A DNA stretch of 64,000 bases from Sphingomonas piscis (GTDB taxonomy: Bacteria; Pseudomonadota; Alphaproteobacteria; Sphingomonadales; Sphingomonadaceae), in the NCBI RefSeq assembly GCF_011300455.1, contig NZ_CP049869.1:744001-808000 (forward strand), given 5' to 3'. Below are positions 54,184 to 62,988 of this stretch, one piece after another. Both the position numbers and the translations under genes were made by a program. The notes beneath the pieces were generated by a model. That model had not been told where the DNA came from, did no database searches, and saw only the letters and a list, made by a program, of their open reading frames with translations. Within the stretch, counting starts at the first letter, position 1. Every line of letters begins with the position of its first letter.

Positions 54184-55837
54184 GCACGTGATGGTCGCGG
54201 GGTTCTCTCAGGAAGAGGATCCCGATGACCACCGTCAGCACCGCAACCACGATCGGGTACCATAAGCCGGCATAGATGTTGCCGTTGGCGGCAACGATCG
54301 CGAAGGCGATGGTCGGAAGGAAGCCGCCGAACCAGCCGTTGCCGATATGGTAGGGCAGCGACATCGACGTGTAGCGGATGCGCGCCGGGAATAGCTCCAC
54401 CAGTAGCGCCGCGATGGGCCCATAGACCATCGTCACGTAAAGGACGAGGATCGTCAGGATGAGGATCGCGAGCGGCATGTTCGCCTGCGCCGAGTTCGCC
54501 TTTGCCGGATAGCCCGCCGTCTTCAGCGCGCTTCCAGCCCGCTCCTGGAATGACTTGATCGCATCGGCCTTGGCGGGAGATGCCAACGCGGCCGCATCGG
54601 GCGCCGGCAGAGCGGTGTTGCCGATGATCAACTGGGCTGGGGAGCCGACCGCCAGCGCCCGGTTCTCGTAACTGATGCCCGCCTTGGCGACATAGGCCTT
54701 CACCACGTCGCACGAATGCGCGTCGAACTTGTTCTTGCCGATCGGATCGAATTGCACCGAGCAGTCGGCCGGGTCGGCAGCCACTGTCACCGGCGCGGCC
54801 GATTGCGCCCTGGCAAGCGCCGGGTTCACCGCACCGGCCAGCGCATGAAACAGGGGAAAGTAGGTCATCGCGGCCAGCAGGCAGCCGGCGAGGATGATCT
54901 TCTTGCGGCCGATCCGGTCGGACAGCCAGCCGAAGAAGACGAAAAATGGCGTGCCGAGCGCAAGCGCGACGGCGATCATGATGTTGGCCGTGTAGCCATC
55001 CAGCTTCATCGTCTTTTCGAGGAAGAAGAGGGCGTAGAACTGGCCCGTGTACCAGACCACCGCCTGCCCCGCGACCGCACCGAAAAGCGCGATGAGGACG
55101 ATCCGGAGGTTACCCCAATTGCCGAACGCCTCGGTGAGCGGCGCTTTGGACGTCGTGCCGCTGTCCTTCATCTGCTGATATACCGGGCTCTCGTTCAGCT
55201 GCAGCCGAATCCACAAGGAAACGCCGAGAAGCAGGATCGAGGCGAGGAAGGGAATACGCCAGCCCCAGTCGGCAAATGCTTCCTCACCGATTGCGGTGCG
55301 GGTACCGATCACCACCAGCAGCGTCGCGAACAGCCCAAGCGTTGCCGTGGTCTGGATAAAGCTGGTGTAGAAGCCGCGCTTGTTGTCTGGCGCATGCTCG
55401 GCGACATAGGTCGCCGCACCGCCATATTGGCCACCGAGCGCAAGCCCCTGCAGCAGGCGAAGCACTACGAGCATCACGGGCGCGGCCACGCCTGCCGTTT
55501 TGTAGCTCGGCAGCAAGCCGACCGCGAAGGTCGAGAAGCCCATGATGCCCATGGTTACCAGGAAGGTGTTCTTGCGCCCGACCAGGTCGCCGATGCGGCC
55601 GAAGACGAGAGCCCCAAACGGCCGCACGAAAAAGCCGGCGGCGAAGGCGGCCAGTGCGAAGATAAACCCCGTCGTCTCATTCACCCCGCTGAAGAATTGC
55701 GTCGTGAGGATCGTCGCCAGCAGGCCGTAGAGGTAGAAATCATACCATTCGAAGATGGTGCCCAGCGACGATGCGGCGATGACGGATGCAACGCCTTTCT
55801 TCGGCGGCTCCGCGGCTGTTGTTGAACCCTCGGCCAA
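54176..55837 (-). CDS. MFS transporter, metabolite:H+ symporter (MHS) family
   Basis: A 553-residue transporter. The MHS signature is seen in SSLGTIFEWYDFYLYGLLA, GALVFGRIGDLVGRKNTF and RLLQGLALGGQYGGAATYVAE. Roughly 100 extra residues (about 333-450) form an extracytoplasmic loop between later helices, with two cysteines (ADCSVQF and HSCDVV) that could form a disulfide. Family members take up organic acids or betaine with protons. In this locus it may import a xylan-derived acid such as xylonate or uronate, but this is inference. The TTG at 55837 has a strong GGGAGAGGG ribosome site. It is convergent with the esterase gene. Confidence 0.85.
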   Translation of the reverse strand: MAEGSTTAAEPPKKGVASVIAASSLGTIFEWYDFYLYGLLATILTTQFFSGVNETTGFIFALAAFAAGFFVRPFGALVFGRIGDLVGRKNTFLVTMGIMGFSTFAVGLLPSYKTAGVAAPVMLVVLRLLQGLALGGQYGGAATYVAEHAPDNKRGFYTSFIQTTATLGLFATLLVVIGTRTAIGEEAFADWGWRIPFLASILLLGVSLWIRLQLNESPVYQQMKDSGTTSKAPLTEAFGNWGNLRIVLIALFGAVAGQAVVWYTGQFYALFFLEKTMKLDGYTANIMIAVALALGTPFFVFFGWLSDRIGRKKIILAGCLLAAMTYFPLFHALAGAVNPALARAQSAAPVTVAADPADCSVQFDPIGKNKFDAHSCDVVKAYVAKAGISYENRALAVGSPAQLIIGNTALPAPDAAALASPAKADAIKSFQERAGSALKTAGYPAKANSAQANMPLAILILTILVLYVTMVYGPIAALLVELFPARIRYTSMSLPYHIGNGWFGGFLPTIAFAIVAANGNIYAGLWYPIVVAVLTVVIGILFLREPRDHHVPS

Positions 55838-55866
55838 GGCCCTCTCCCATGTTCGAACGCTAGAAC

Positions 55867-55901
55867 AAAAAAGGGGCGGTCAGCCATGCGCCAACCGCCC
55901 C
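55867..55901 (-). terminator. Rho-independent terminator of the sugar transporter gene
   Basis: GGGGCGGT/ACCGCCCC is a perfect 8-base stem with a 13-base loop. On the minus strand it is followed by six T. It lies 26 bases after the stop of the transporter gene at 55928. Confidence 0.88.
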
Positions 55902-55927
55902 TGATTCAAGTAAACGGACGGTTGGCG

Positions 55928-57346
55928 TCAGCCCTCCATCTGCTCCAATTCTTTGCCCTTGGTCTCTTTGATTAGCTTCTGCACAAGGAAGAAGCTGATC
56001 ACCGAGCAGACAGCGTAGAAGCTGTAGCTTGCGGCCAGGCCGAGGCTTCCCAGCATGATCGGGAAGCTTTGGGCGACAAGGTAGTTGGCGAACCATTGCG
56101 CGAAGCCGCACACGGCTAGCGCCGATCCACGGATCTGGTTCGGGAACATTTCGCCCAGCATGACCCACATGACCGGGCCCCAGCTGATGTTGAACAGCGC
56201 CGAATAGGCCAGCGCCGCGACCACCGCGACCATACCCATGCTGCCCGGAAGGGCGAGCTGATCGCCGTTCAACGTGCCCGTTGAGAAGGCATAGACCATG
56301 ATGAACAGCGCGATTGCCATCCCGGCCGAACCGATCAGCAGCAGCGGCTTGCGACCGATCTTGTCGACCAGCGCGACGGTAACGAAGCAGGCCGCGATCG
56401 AAATGGCACCCGAGATGATGTTGGTCTGCAGCGCCTCAGCCTCGGAGAAGCCGGCGGCCTGCCACAGAGTCGCACCATAATAGAAGATCACGTTGATCCC
56501 GACGAGCTGCTGGAACACCGCCAGCATGATGCCGGCCCACACCAAGGTGCGAAGTCCCAGGAAGCCGCGGGTTCCGGCAGGCGCCTTCACGTCGCTGAGC
56601 TTTGGACGGTGGTCAGCATCGAAGCTCGCCTTGATCTCCTCCAGCTTGGCGCTGGCGACTTCCGCCCCGAAGAGCTTGGTGAGGACCTCCTGGGCCTTTT
56701 CGTTACGGCCCTTCGAGACAAGGTAGCGCGGGCTTTCAGGGATGAAGAGCAGGGCCAGCAGGAACACTGCGGCAGGCAGCGCCTGCATCAGGTACATCCA
56801 GCGCCATGCTTCAATGCCGCCCCAGAAACTTGCCGTGGACTCACCCGCCGAAGCTGCAAGGACGTAGTTCACGAGGAAAGCAGCGGTTAGGCCGGTGATG
56901 ATCATGATCTGCTGCAGCGTCGTCATACGACCGCGAATGCTCGCGGGCGCAACTTCCGAGATGTAGGCAGGCGAGAGGACGCTCGCGGCACCGACAGCCA
57001 TGCCGCCCATGATACGCGCAAGCACGAACAGGGTCTGGTCGTGAGCGAGGCCCTGGATGATCGCACCGATGAAGAAGAGCACGGCGGCGATCATCATCGT
57101 GTTACGGCGACCCATCAGGTCGGCCAGGCGGCCGGCAAAGAAGGCGCCGATGAAGCAACCGATGAGCAGCGAACCGACGGTAAAACCGAGCCCCGCATCG
57201 TCCAGGTTGAATTCGGTCCTGAGACCGCCTTGCGTGCCGTTCACCGCCCCGCTGTCGTAGCCGAACAGGAACCCGCCGATCGTCGCGACGGCAACGATGG
57301 CCCCCACATATCCCATATTTGCCCGTGCCGGGCTTGCTTCAGTCAT
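55928..57346 (-). CDS. MFS sugar transporter, D-xylose:H+ symporter type
   Basis: A 472-residue sugar-porter-family protein with 12 predicted helices. Motifs are FLFGYDSGAVNGTQGG, GRLADLMGRRNTMM, PESPRYLVSKGR, IGRKPLLL and PNQIRGSALAVCG, as in XylE. It is predicted to import D-xylose with protons. Operator D lies 31 bases upstream and the XylR-like gene precedes it on the same strand, so xylose-inducible control is inferred. A terminator follows. The ATG at 57346 has AGGGAGAGGGGA upstream. The upstream extension, which reads through the operator, is not used. Confidence 0.93.
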   Translation of the reverse strand: MTEASPARANMGYVGAIVAVATIGGFLFGYDSGAVNGTQGGLRTEFNLDDAGLGFTVGSLLIGCFIGAFFAGRLADLMGRRNTMMIAAVLFFIGAIIQGLAHDQTLFVLARIMGGMAVGAASVLSPAYISEVAPASIRGRMTTLQQIMIITGLTAAFLVNYVLAASAGESTASFWGGIEAWRWMYLMQALPAAVFLLALLFIPESPRYLVSKGRNEKAQEVLTKLFGAEVASAKLEEIKASFDADHRPKLSDVKAPAGTRGFLGLRTLVWAGIMLAVFQQLVGINVIFYYGATLWQAAGFSEAEALQTNIISGAISIAACFVTVALVDKIGRKPLLLIGSAGMAIALFIMVYAFSTGTLNGDQLALPGSMGMVAVVAALAYSALFNISWGPVMWVMLGEMFPNQIRGSALAVCGFAQWFANYLVAQSFPIMLGSLGLAASYSFYAVCSVISFFLVQKLIKETKGKELEQMEG

Positions 57347-57376
57347 TCCCCTCTCCCTCGTGGAATGTTTCTTTGT

Positions 57377-57390
57377 TGTTAGCGGTAACA
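57377..57390. promoter_or_regulatory. operator palindrome D of the xylose regulon (before the sugar transporter)
   Basis: TGTTAGCGGTAACA has near-perfect dyad symmetry with the same TGTTAGCG half-site as the other sites. It is 31 bases upstream of the transporter ATG, in the 63-base gap after the regulator gene. Confidence 0.78.
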
Positions 57391-57409
57391 GTTTCCCTGC
57401 TGCGCGCAA

Positions 57410-58546
57410 TCACTTGCTGGCAGCTTTTTCCCTGCGTTTCGAGCCTTTTTCCAGCGGTGGTGGCCCGGAAGACTCACGGATGATGAGGGCATGGGTCAAG
57501 ACGCGCTCGTTCACCTTGCGCTGTGTCTTGGTAATGCGGGAGCGAAGGTCCGCCATCAGTAGGTCGAGCGCCGCCTCCGCCATAGCCGCGATCGGCTGCT
57601 TCACGGTGGTCAGTTCCGGCCAGACGCTGGTCGCAAGCATGGTGTCGTCGAAGCCCACCACACTGATGTCCTGAGGCACCGACATACCATGGCGGTGGAT
57701 GACGCTGATCGCCGCCGCAGCCATGTCGTCATTGCTGGCGAAGATGGCGGTGGGCCGCTTTGCGCGCTTCAGCAGCCGTTCGGTGGCGATGATGCCGGAA
57801 CGATAGCTGAAGTAGCCCTGTTCCACCGCCATATCGTCCACCTTCATTCCCGCTTCTTTGAGCGCGTCCGCGAAACCCTGCGCGCGATCCTGGCTGGCGA
57901 TATGATTGGGATGGCCACGGATGAAGCCGATGTTCCGGTGTCCAAGGCAAAGCAGATAGCGCGTGATCTCCTCGGCCGCTGCGCGATCGTCGATGCGGAC
58001 ATTCAGGCTGTGGGGCTTTGGGGAGGCCATCGCGACCGTGACGAACGGCATCCGAAGATTGGCCAGCTCCTGCAGGATGGGTTTCGATTCAGACAGCGGC
58101 GGCGGCAGGATCACTCCGTCGACGTCGCTGAGCGCGAAGCGGCGCGCAACTTCTGCCTGCTCGCCGGCATCTTCCGACTCACATGCTTCGATCGTCAGGT
58201 GCGCGCCGGCGTGGCGGGCCGCGTGGAGGGCGCCGATCAGGAACTGGCTGAGGTAGCTGGCGCTCGGGTTCGCATAGAGCAGACCGAAGTGCATCGGCTC
58301 GCCTGCCGCCAGGCTGCGTGCAGCGCTGTTGGGCGCATAGTTGAGTTGCTTGACCGCTTCGGTCACTTTGACCCGGGTCGCCTCTCGAACGTTCTTGCCG
58401 CCATTGATGACGCGCGACACGGTCATCGCCGACACACCAGCGGCGTGCGCGACATCCTCGATGGTGACGGTGCCGCGGCTGCGGCGCGTGGACCCCCTCT
58501 CCCTGCTCACGGTGACGACGTTATTGCGGCCGCCAGCTGTTTGCAA
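57410..58546 (-). CDS. LacI-family regulator, XylR-like
   Basis: A regulator of about 365-378 residues. The HTH is VTIEDVAHAAGVSAMTVSRVINGG. The ligand domain runs from MHFGLLYANPSASYLSQFLIGALHAARHAGAHLTIEACESED to PQDISVVGFDDTMLATSVWPELTTVKQP. The C-terminal tail is basic. It sits inside the xylose locus between transporter and beta-xylosidase genes, upstream of operator D. By analogy with Caulobacter XylR it should bind the TGTTAGCG palindromes and release them with xylose. The start is uncertain: a TTG at 58546 lies within the dyad GTTTGCAAAC (58539-58548), a sequence also found before the TonB receptor at 12140. A GTG at 58510 would avoid this. Confidence 0.9.
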   Translation of the reverse strand: MQTAGGRNNVVTVSRERGSTRRSRGTVTIEDVAHAAGVSAMTVSRVINGGKNVREATRVKVTEAVKQLNYAPNSAARSLAAGEPMHFGLLYANPSASYLSQFLIGALHAARHAGAHLTIEACESEDAGEQAEVARRFALSDVDGVILPPPLSESKPILQELANLRMPFVTVAMASPKPHSLNVRIDDRAAAEEITRYLLCLGHRNIGFIRGHPNHIASQDRAQGFADALKEAGMKVDDMAVEQGYFSYRSGIIATERLLKRAKRPTAIFASNDDMAAAAISVIHRHGMSVPQDISVVGFDDTMLATSVWPELTTVKQPIAAMAEAALDLLMADLRSRITKTQRKVNERVLTHALIIRESSGPPPLEKGSKRREKAASK

Positions 58547-58597
58547 ACTGGCGTTGACGGATGGGGCGCTGGCCCCTCAGTTATGCAACAAGCGGCC

Positions 58598-58611
58598 GGT
58601 AAGCGCTGTCA
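58598..58611. promoter_or_regulatory. degenerate operator-like site before the GH3 beta-xylosidase
   Basis: GGTAAGCGCTGTCA keeps the AGCGCT core of the operators A-D but has weak flanks. It is 18 bases upstream of the GH3 start at 58630 and 51 bases from the divergent regulator. It may be a weak site controlling both. Confidence 0.4.
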
Positions 58612-58629
58612 CACCTTGGAAGGATGATC

Positions 58630-61017
58630 ATGACGAACCTGCACCGCCGGCTGAAGTCGATCGCTGCCGTTGCCAGCCTGGCCGGAATCATGGCCGCCAG
58701 TGCCGCCGCGCAGACCGGCCAAGCGATCTACAAGGACCCTCGGCAGCCGATCGAGCAACGGGTGGAGGACCTGCTGTCGCGCATGACGCTGGAGGAGAAA
58801 GCGGCGCAGCTGATCACCGTCTGGGAGGGCAAGGCTAAGATCCAGACGGATGCGGGCGTCTTCGATGCCGCGGAGGCGTCGCGCAACTTTCCCGACGGAT
58901 TGGGCCAGGTGGCGCGGCCGTCCGACAAACGCGGCGTGGTGCGCTCCAACAATGCGGCGGGAGCGTCGGCGGCTGGCACCAACCGCGAGGCAGCCGACAC
59001 GGCGACCTACGTCAATGCGGCGCAGCACTGGGCCGTCGAGCGCACTCGGCTCGGCATTCCCATCCTGATGCATGAGGAAGCGTTGCACGGCTACGTCGCG
59101 CGCGGAGCCACCAGCTTTCCTCAGGCGATCGGACTCGCCAGCAGCTGGGATCCCGCGCTGATCGAGCGAGTGTTCGGAGTTGCCGCGCGTGAAATGCGCG
59201 CGCGCGGCGCAACGCTGGCGCTGGCGCCAGTGGTCGATGTCGCGCGCGATCCGCGATGGGGTCGGATCGAGGAAACCTATGGCGAGGATCCGTACCTCGT
59301 GGGAACGATCGGCCTCGCCGCCATTCGCGGCTTTCAGGGCACAACCTTCCCGCTGCCGGCCGATAAGGTGCTGGTGACGCTGAAGCATATGACAGGGCAT
59401 GGCCAACCGGAGAACGGCACCAACGTCGGCCCCGCGCAGGTGTCTGAGCGTATCCTGCGAGAGAATTTCTTCCCGCCCTTCGAGCGTGCCGTGAAGGAAG
59501 CGAACGCGCAGGCGGTCATGCCGTCCTACAATGAAATTGACGGTGTGCCGTCCCACGCCAACAGCTGGCTGCTCAACGACGTGCTTCGCGGCGAGTGGGG
59601 GTTCAAGGGCGCGACCGTCAGCGACTATTATGCCATTCGCGAACTGATCAGCCGCCACCACCTGTTCAGCGATATCAAGGACGCCGCCGAACGTGCCATC
59701 AAGTCTGGCGTGGATTCCGAAACGCCGGACGGGGAAGCCTACACTCACCTCCCCGAGCTCGTCAGGAATGGCAAGGTGCCGCAAGAACTGGTCGACAATG
59801 CCGTACGCCGGATGCTGCGCCTGAAGTTCGAATCTGGCCTGTTCGAGAACCCCTATCCCGACGTTGCGGGCGCCGAAGCCAAGACTGCGACCCCGGAGGC
59901 GGTGGCGCTTGCCCGCGAGGCCGCACAGCGGTCGGTGATCCTGCTGAAGAACCAGGGTGGACTGCTGCCGCTCAACATCAACGGCATCAAGCGCATCGCG
60001 CTGCTCGGCACCCATGCCAAGGACACACCGATCGGCGGCTACAGCGACGAGCCGAAGCATGTCGTCAGCGTGCTTGAAGGGCTGCAGAGCGCCACCGCAG
60101 GCAAGGTCGCCATCGACTATTCGGAAGGCGTGCGCCTGACTGAAAGCCGCTGCTGGTCATGCGACGAGGTCAACCTTGTTCCCGCCGAGGTCAATCGCAA
60201 GCTCATCGCCGAGGCCGTCGAAACCGCGAGAAAGGCGGACGTTGTGGTGATGGTGCTCGGCGACAATGAGCAGCTGAGCCGCGAAGCCTGGGCCGACGGG
60301 CACCTCGGAGACCGCACATCGCTCGACCTTGTCGGCCAGCAGAACGAACTCGCGCAGGCGGTCCTTGCGCTCGGCAAGCCGACGGTGGTCGTGCTGCTCA
60401 ACGGACGGCCGCTCTCGATCAACATGCTTGCCGAGAAGGCGCCTGCGATTCTTGAAGGCTGGTATTTGGGTCAGGAGACGGGGAATGCCGTCGCCGACGT
60501 GCTGTTCGGCAAGGTCAACCCAGGGGGCAAGCTCCCCGTCAGTATCGCCCGGAACGTTGGCCAGTTGCCGATCTACTACAACCGCAAGCCGAGCGCCCGG
60601 CGCGGCTATCTGTTCGACACGACGACGCCGCTCTACCCGTTCGGCTACGGCCTCAGCTACACCAGCTTCGCAATCGGTACACCCCGCATCGCCGACGCCC
60701 GCATCCGCAAGGACCAGAGCGCGAGCGTAAGTGTCGATGTGACCAACACGGGTAAGCGCGTCGGCGACGAGGTGGTGCAACTTTACGTCCGCGACGATGA
60801 GGCGAGCATTACCCGGCCGGTGATTGAGCTAAAAGGTTTTCAGCGCGTGACGCTTCGCCCCGGAGAGCGCCGGACGTTGCGCTTTACGTTGAAGCCTGAG
60901 GACTTGTCCCTCTGGAACCTTGAGATGAAACGGGTGGTCGAACCCGGCACCTTCACCATCTCCGCCGGACCGAACTCGGTTGACCTTAAGAGCTCGAAGC
61001 TGACGGTTACGGATTAG
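58630..61017 (+). CDS. GH3 family beta-xylosidase/beta-glucosidase
   Basis: A 795-residue secreted GH3 enzyme. The signal peptide is about 1-29. The N domain has RVEDLLSRMTLEEKAAQL, the nucleophile Asp lies in KGATVSDYYAIREL, then the alpha/beta sandwich (SVILLKNQGGLLPLN), and a C-terminal fibronectin-III-like domain (VTNTGKRVGDEVVQLYVRDD). The pattern fits beta-xylosidases of the XynB/BxlA class. It would release xylose from xylo-oligomers in the periplasm. The start at 58630 follows GAAGG at 7 bases. An ATG six bases earlier is too close to the ribosome site. It overlaps the convergent deacetylase gene by 11 bases. Confidence 0.92.
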   Translation: MTNLHRRLKSIAAVASLAGIMAASAAAQTGQAIYKDPRQPIEQRVEDLLSRMTLEEKAAQLITVWEGKAKIQTDAGVFDAAEASRNFPDGLGQVARPSDKRGVVRSNNAAGASAAGTNREAADTATYVNAAQHWAVERTRLGIPILMHEEALHGYVARGATSFPQAIGLASSWDPALIERVFGVAAREMRARGATLALAPVVDVARDPRWGRIEETYGEDPYLVGTIGLAAIRGFQGTTFPLPADKVLVTLKHMTGHGQPENGTNVGPAQVSERILRENFFPPFERAVKEANAQAVMPSYNEIDGVPSHANSWLLNDVLRGEWGFKGATVSDYYAIRELISRHHLFSDIKDAAERAIKSGVDSETPDGEAYTHLPELVRNGKVPQELVDNAVRRMLRLKFESGLFENPYPDVAGAEAKTATPEAVALAREAAQRSVILLKNQGGLLPLNINGIKRIALLGTHAKDTPIGGYSDEPKHVVSVLEGLQSATAGKVAIDYSEGVRLTESRCWSCDEVNLVPAEVNRKLIAEAVETARKADVVVMVLGDNEQLSREAWADGHLGDRTSLDLVGQQNELAQAVLALGKPTVVVLLNGRPLSINMLAEKAPAILEGWYLGQETGNAVADVLFGKVNPGGKLPVSIARNVGQLPIYYNRKPSARRGYLFDTTTPLYPFGYGLSYTSFAIGTPRIADARIRKDQSASVSVDVTNTGKRVGDEVVQLYVRDDEASITRPVIELKGFQRVTLRPGERRTLRFTLKPEDLSLWNLEMKRVVEPGTFTISAGPNSVDLKSSKLTVTD

Positions 61018-61936
61018 CGCCGTTGCACATGGCGTTGAGCTCCGCCTGATGGTCCGGGGCGGCGGATAGGGATACGCCCTTGGCGCGCGCCTGGTCGCTC
61101 TCGCTCGCCGGCGCAGGCAAGGTCAGGTCCGTATAGCCCCGGTAAACGGGATCGCGCTGGGCCTGCTGAAGCGTCACCAGGCGGAAACCAGCATCGCGGT
61201 AGGCGCGGATCACCTGCGGCATCATCCGGGCGCTGAGCGCACTGACGTGCATCAGGAGGACGTAAGGGATGTCGCGGCCGTACAGCTTGTGTGCGTTTGC
61301 GCGGGCGGAGGCGATATTCTCGCCGACTGAAGCGAGATACAGACGCTCCATGCGCGCCATTGCAGCCGTGTCGCCGGCAGCGGCGCAGCGCGCGTAAGGG
61401 GCGGTGAACGCCCAGTCCGAAAAACTCATGGTCACGGCCGCGACCTTGTAGCCGTGCTTGGCGAGCACCTGCCGCCCAGCTGCGCGCTTCGCCGCATTCT
61501 CCCCTTCATCGAGGAAGGGGTAGCGGAACCAGCGCCAATCGCCGCCTCCGCCGAGCCGCTGCAGCGTCGCCTCGTTCTTCGTCACTTCCGCCTCGAACTG
61601 CGCTTGCGTGAGCTCGCTTAGGTGCGGATGGGACCATGTGTGGTTGCCCAGCGGAAAGCCGGCGGCGTGCCACGCGGCAAGTGCCTGCGCCGTTTCGGGC
61701 TGCCGCTCGACGCCGACGGCGTTGACGAAGGTAAAGGTCGGCGCCTTCGCCGCTTTCAGCGCAGCAACCATCTGCGCGTTGACCTGGTTCGCCGTCACCC
61801 CCGGAGGCATGCCGCCGTGCACAGGCAGATCGTCGATGGTGATCGCCAGCTGCAGCGGCTGCGATGCGGATGGCGCGACGCTCGCGCACCCCGCAAGTAG
61901 AACCGCGGCAAGCGTAAGGGACGCGCGACCGACCAT
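61007..61936 (-). CDS. polysaccharide deacetylase family lipoprotein (CE4-like)
   Basis: A 309-residue lipoprotein: signal ending LLAGC (cysteine 17). NodB-fold motifs are LAITIDDLP (Asp-Asp pair), GNHTWSHPHL (metal histidines) and FRYPFLDEG. A second half has KVAAVTMSFSDWAF and YVLLMHVSAL. Such enzymes remove acetyl groups from chitin, peptidoglycan or xylan. In this locus an acetylxylan role is plausible. The downstream half is longer than a minimal CE4 domain, like polysaccharide deacetylases of the PgaB/YjeA-type superfamily. It is 1 base from the aldo-keto reductase gene and probably shares its transcript. Confidence 0.85.
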   Translation of the reverse strand: MVGRASLTLAAVLLAGCASVAPSASQPLQLAITIDDLPVHGGMPPGVTANQVNAQMVAALKAAKAPTFTFVNAVGVERQPETAQALAAWHAAGFPLGNHTWSHPHLSELTQAQFEAEVTKNEATLQRLGGGGDWRWFRYPFLDEGENAAKRAAGRQVLAKHGYKVAAVTMSFSDWAFTAPYARCAAAGDTAAMARMERLYLASVGENIASARANAHKLYGRDIPYVLLMHVSALSARMMPQVIRAYRDAGFRLVTLQQAQRDPVYRGYTDLTLPAPASESDQARAKGVSLSAAPDHQAELNAMCNGANP

Positions 61937-61937
61937 C

Positions 61938-62984
61938 TCAGAGTTCCTTTACGGAAGACGAGCCTTCCCAGATATCGACGCCCTCGCTCGACGAATTGGC
62001 ATCGATGCGCGCCAGTTCGTCCGGCGAGAAGTCCAGCCGCTTCAGCGCGCCCAGTGAGTCTTCCAGCTGCTGCACCGTGCGGGCACCGATCAGCGCCGAT
62101 GTCACACGCGGATCGCGAAGCACCCACGCGATCGCCATCTGCGCCAGCGTCTGGCCGCGTGCCTGGGCGATGTCATTCAGCGCCCCCACGTTGCCGAGCA
62201 CCTGCTCGTTCAACACGTCCTTGGGGAAATGAACGCCGCGCACCACCCGTGCGTCATCGGGAACGCCGCCAAGATATTTCTTCGTCAGCAATCCCTGCGC
62301 AAGCGGGGAAAAGGCGATGCAGCCGACACCGAGATCGTCCAGTGTGTCGAGCAGTCCGCCCTCAATCCATCGGTTGAGGATGGAATAGCTCGGCTGATGA
62401 ATCAGCAGCGGCACGCCCTCCGACTTGAGGATGGCCTGCGCCTGGCGCGTCAGCTCCGGCGAGTAGGATGAAATGCCGACGTACAACGCCTTGCCCTGGC
62501 GGTGCGCCTGCACAAGCGCACTCATCGTCTCCTCCAGCGGTGTCGTCGGATCGACCCGGTGCGAATAGAAGATGTCGACATAGTCGACCCCCATCCGCTT
62601 TAGACTCTGGTCGAGGCTCGACAGCAGATATTTGCGCGACCCGCCATTGCCATAGGGTCCCGGCCACATGTCGTAGCCGGCCTTGGTCGAGATGATCAGC
62701 TCGTCGCGATAGGGAAGAAAGTCGGCCTTCAGCCAAGCGCCGAAATTCTCTTCCGCGGAGCCGTAGGGCGGCCCGTAATTATTGGCGAGGTCGAAGTGCG
62801 TGCAACCGAGGTCGAAGGCGCGCCGAAGGATCGAGCGCCCGGTTTCGAAAACGTCATTGCCACCGAAGTTCTGCCAAAGCCCGAGTGACACGACCGGCAG
62901 GTCGAGCCCGCTTCGGCCACAGCGGCGGTAAGGCATACGCCCGTCGTAGCGACTGTCCTCGGCGACAAAAGGCGGCTTGATCAC
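61938..62984 (-). CDS. aldo/keto reductase, YghZ (L-glyceraldehyde 3-phosphate reductase) type
   Basis: A 348-residue NADPH-dependent reductase. The catalytic tetrad is present: Asp in HFDLANNYG, Tyr in NNYGPP, Lys in IISTKAGY and His in FYSHRVDP. The GTG start at 62984 is used. The best-known relative, YghZ of E. coli, reduces L-glyceraldehyde 3-phosphate and methylglyoxal. Here it might reduce sugar aldehydes of xylan metabolism, but no specific substrate can be read. It lies between the deacetylase and the GH5 gene. Confidence 0.88.
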   Translation of the reverse strand: MIKPPFVAEDSRYDGRMPYRRCGRSGLDLPVVSLGLWQNFGGNDVFETGRSILRRAFDLGCTHFDLANNYGPPYGSAEENFGAWLKADFLPYRDELIISTKAGYDMWPGPYGNGGSRKYLLSSLDQSLKRMGVDYVDIFYSHRVDPTTPLEETMSALVQAHRQGKALYVGISSYSPELTRQAQAILKSEGVPLLIHQPSYSILNRWIEGGLLDTLDDLGVGCIAFSPLAQGLLTKKYLGGVPDDARVVRGVHFPKDVLNEQVLGNVGALNDIAQARGQTLAQMAIAWVLRDPRVTSALIGARTVQQLEDSLGALKRLDFSPDELARIDANSSSEGVDIWEGSSSVKEL

Positions 62985-62988
62985 GTCG

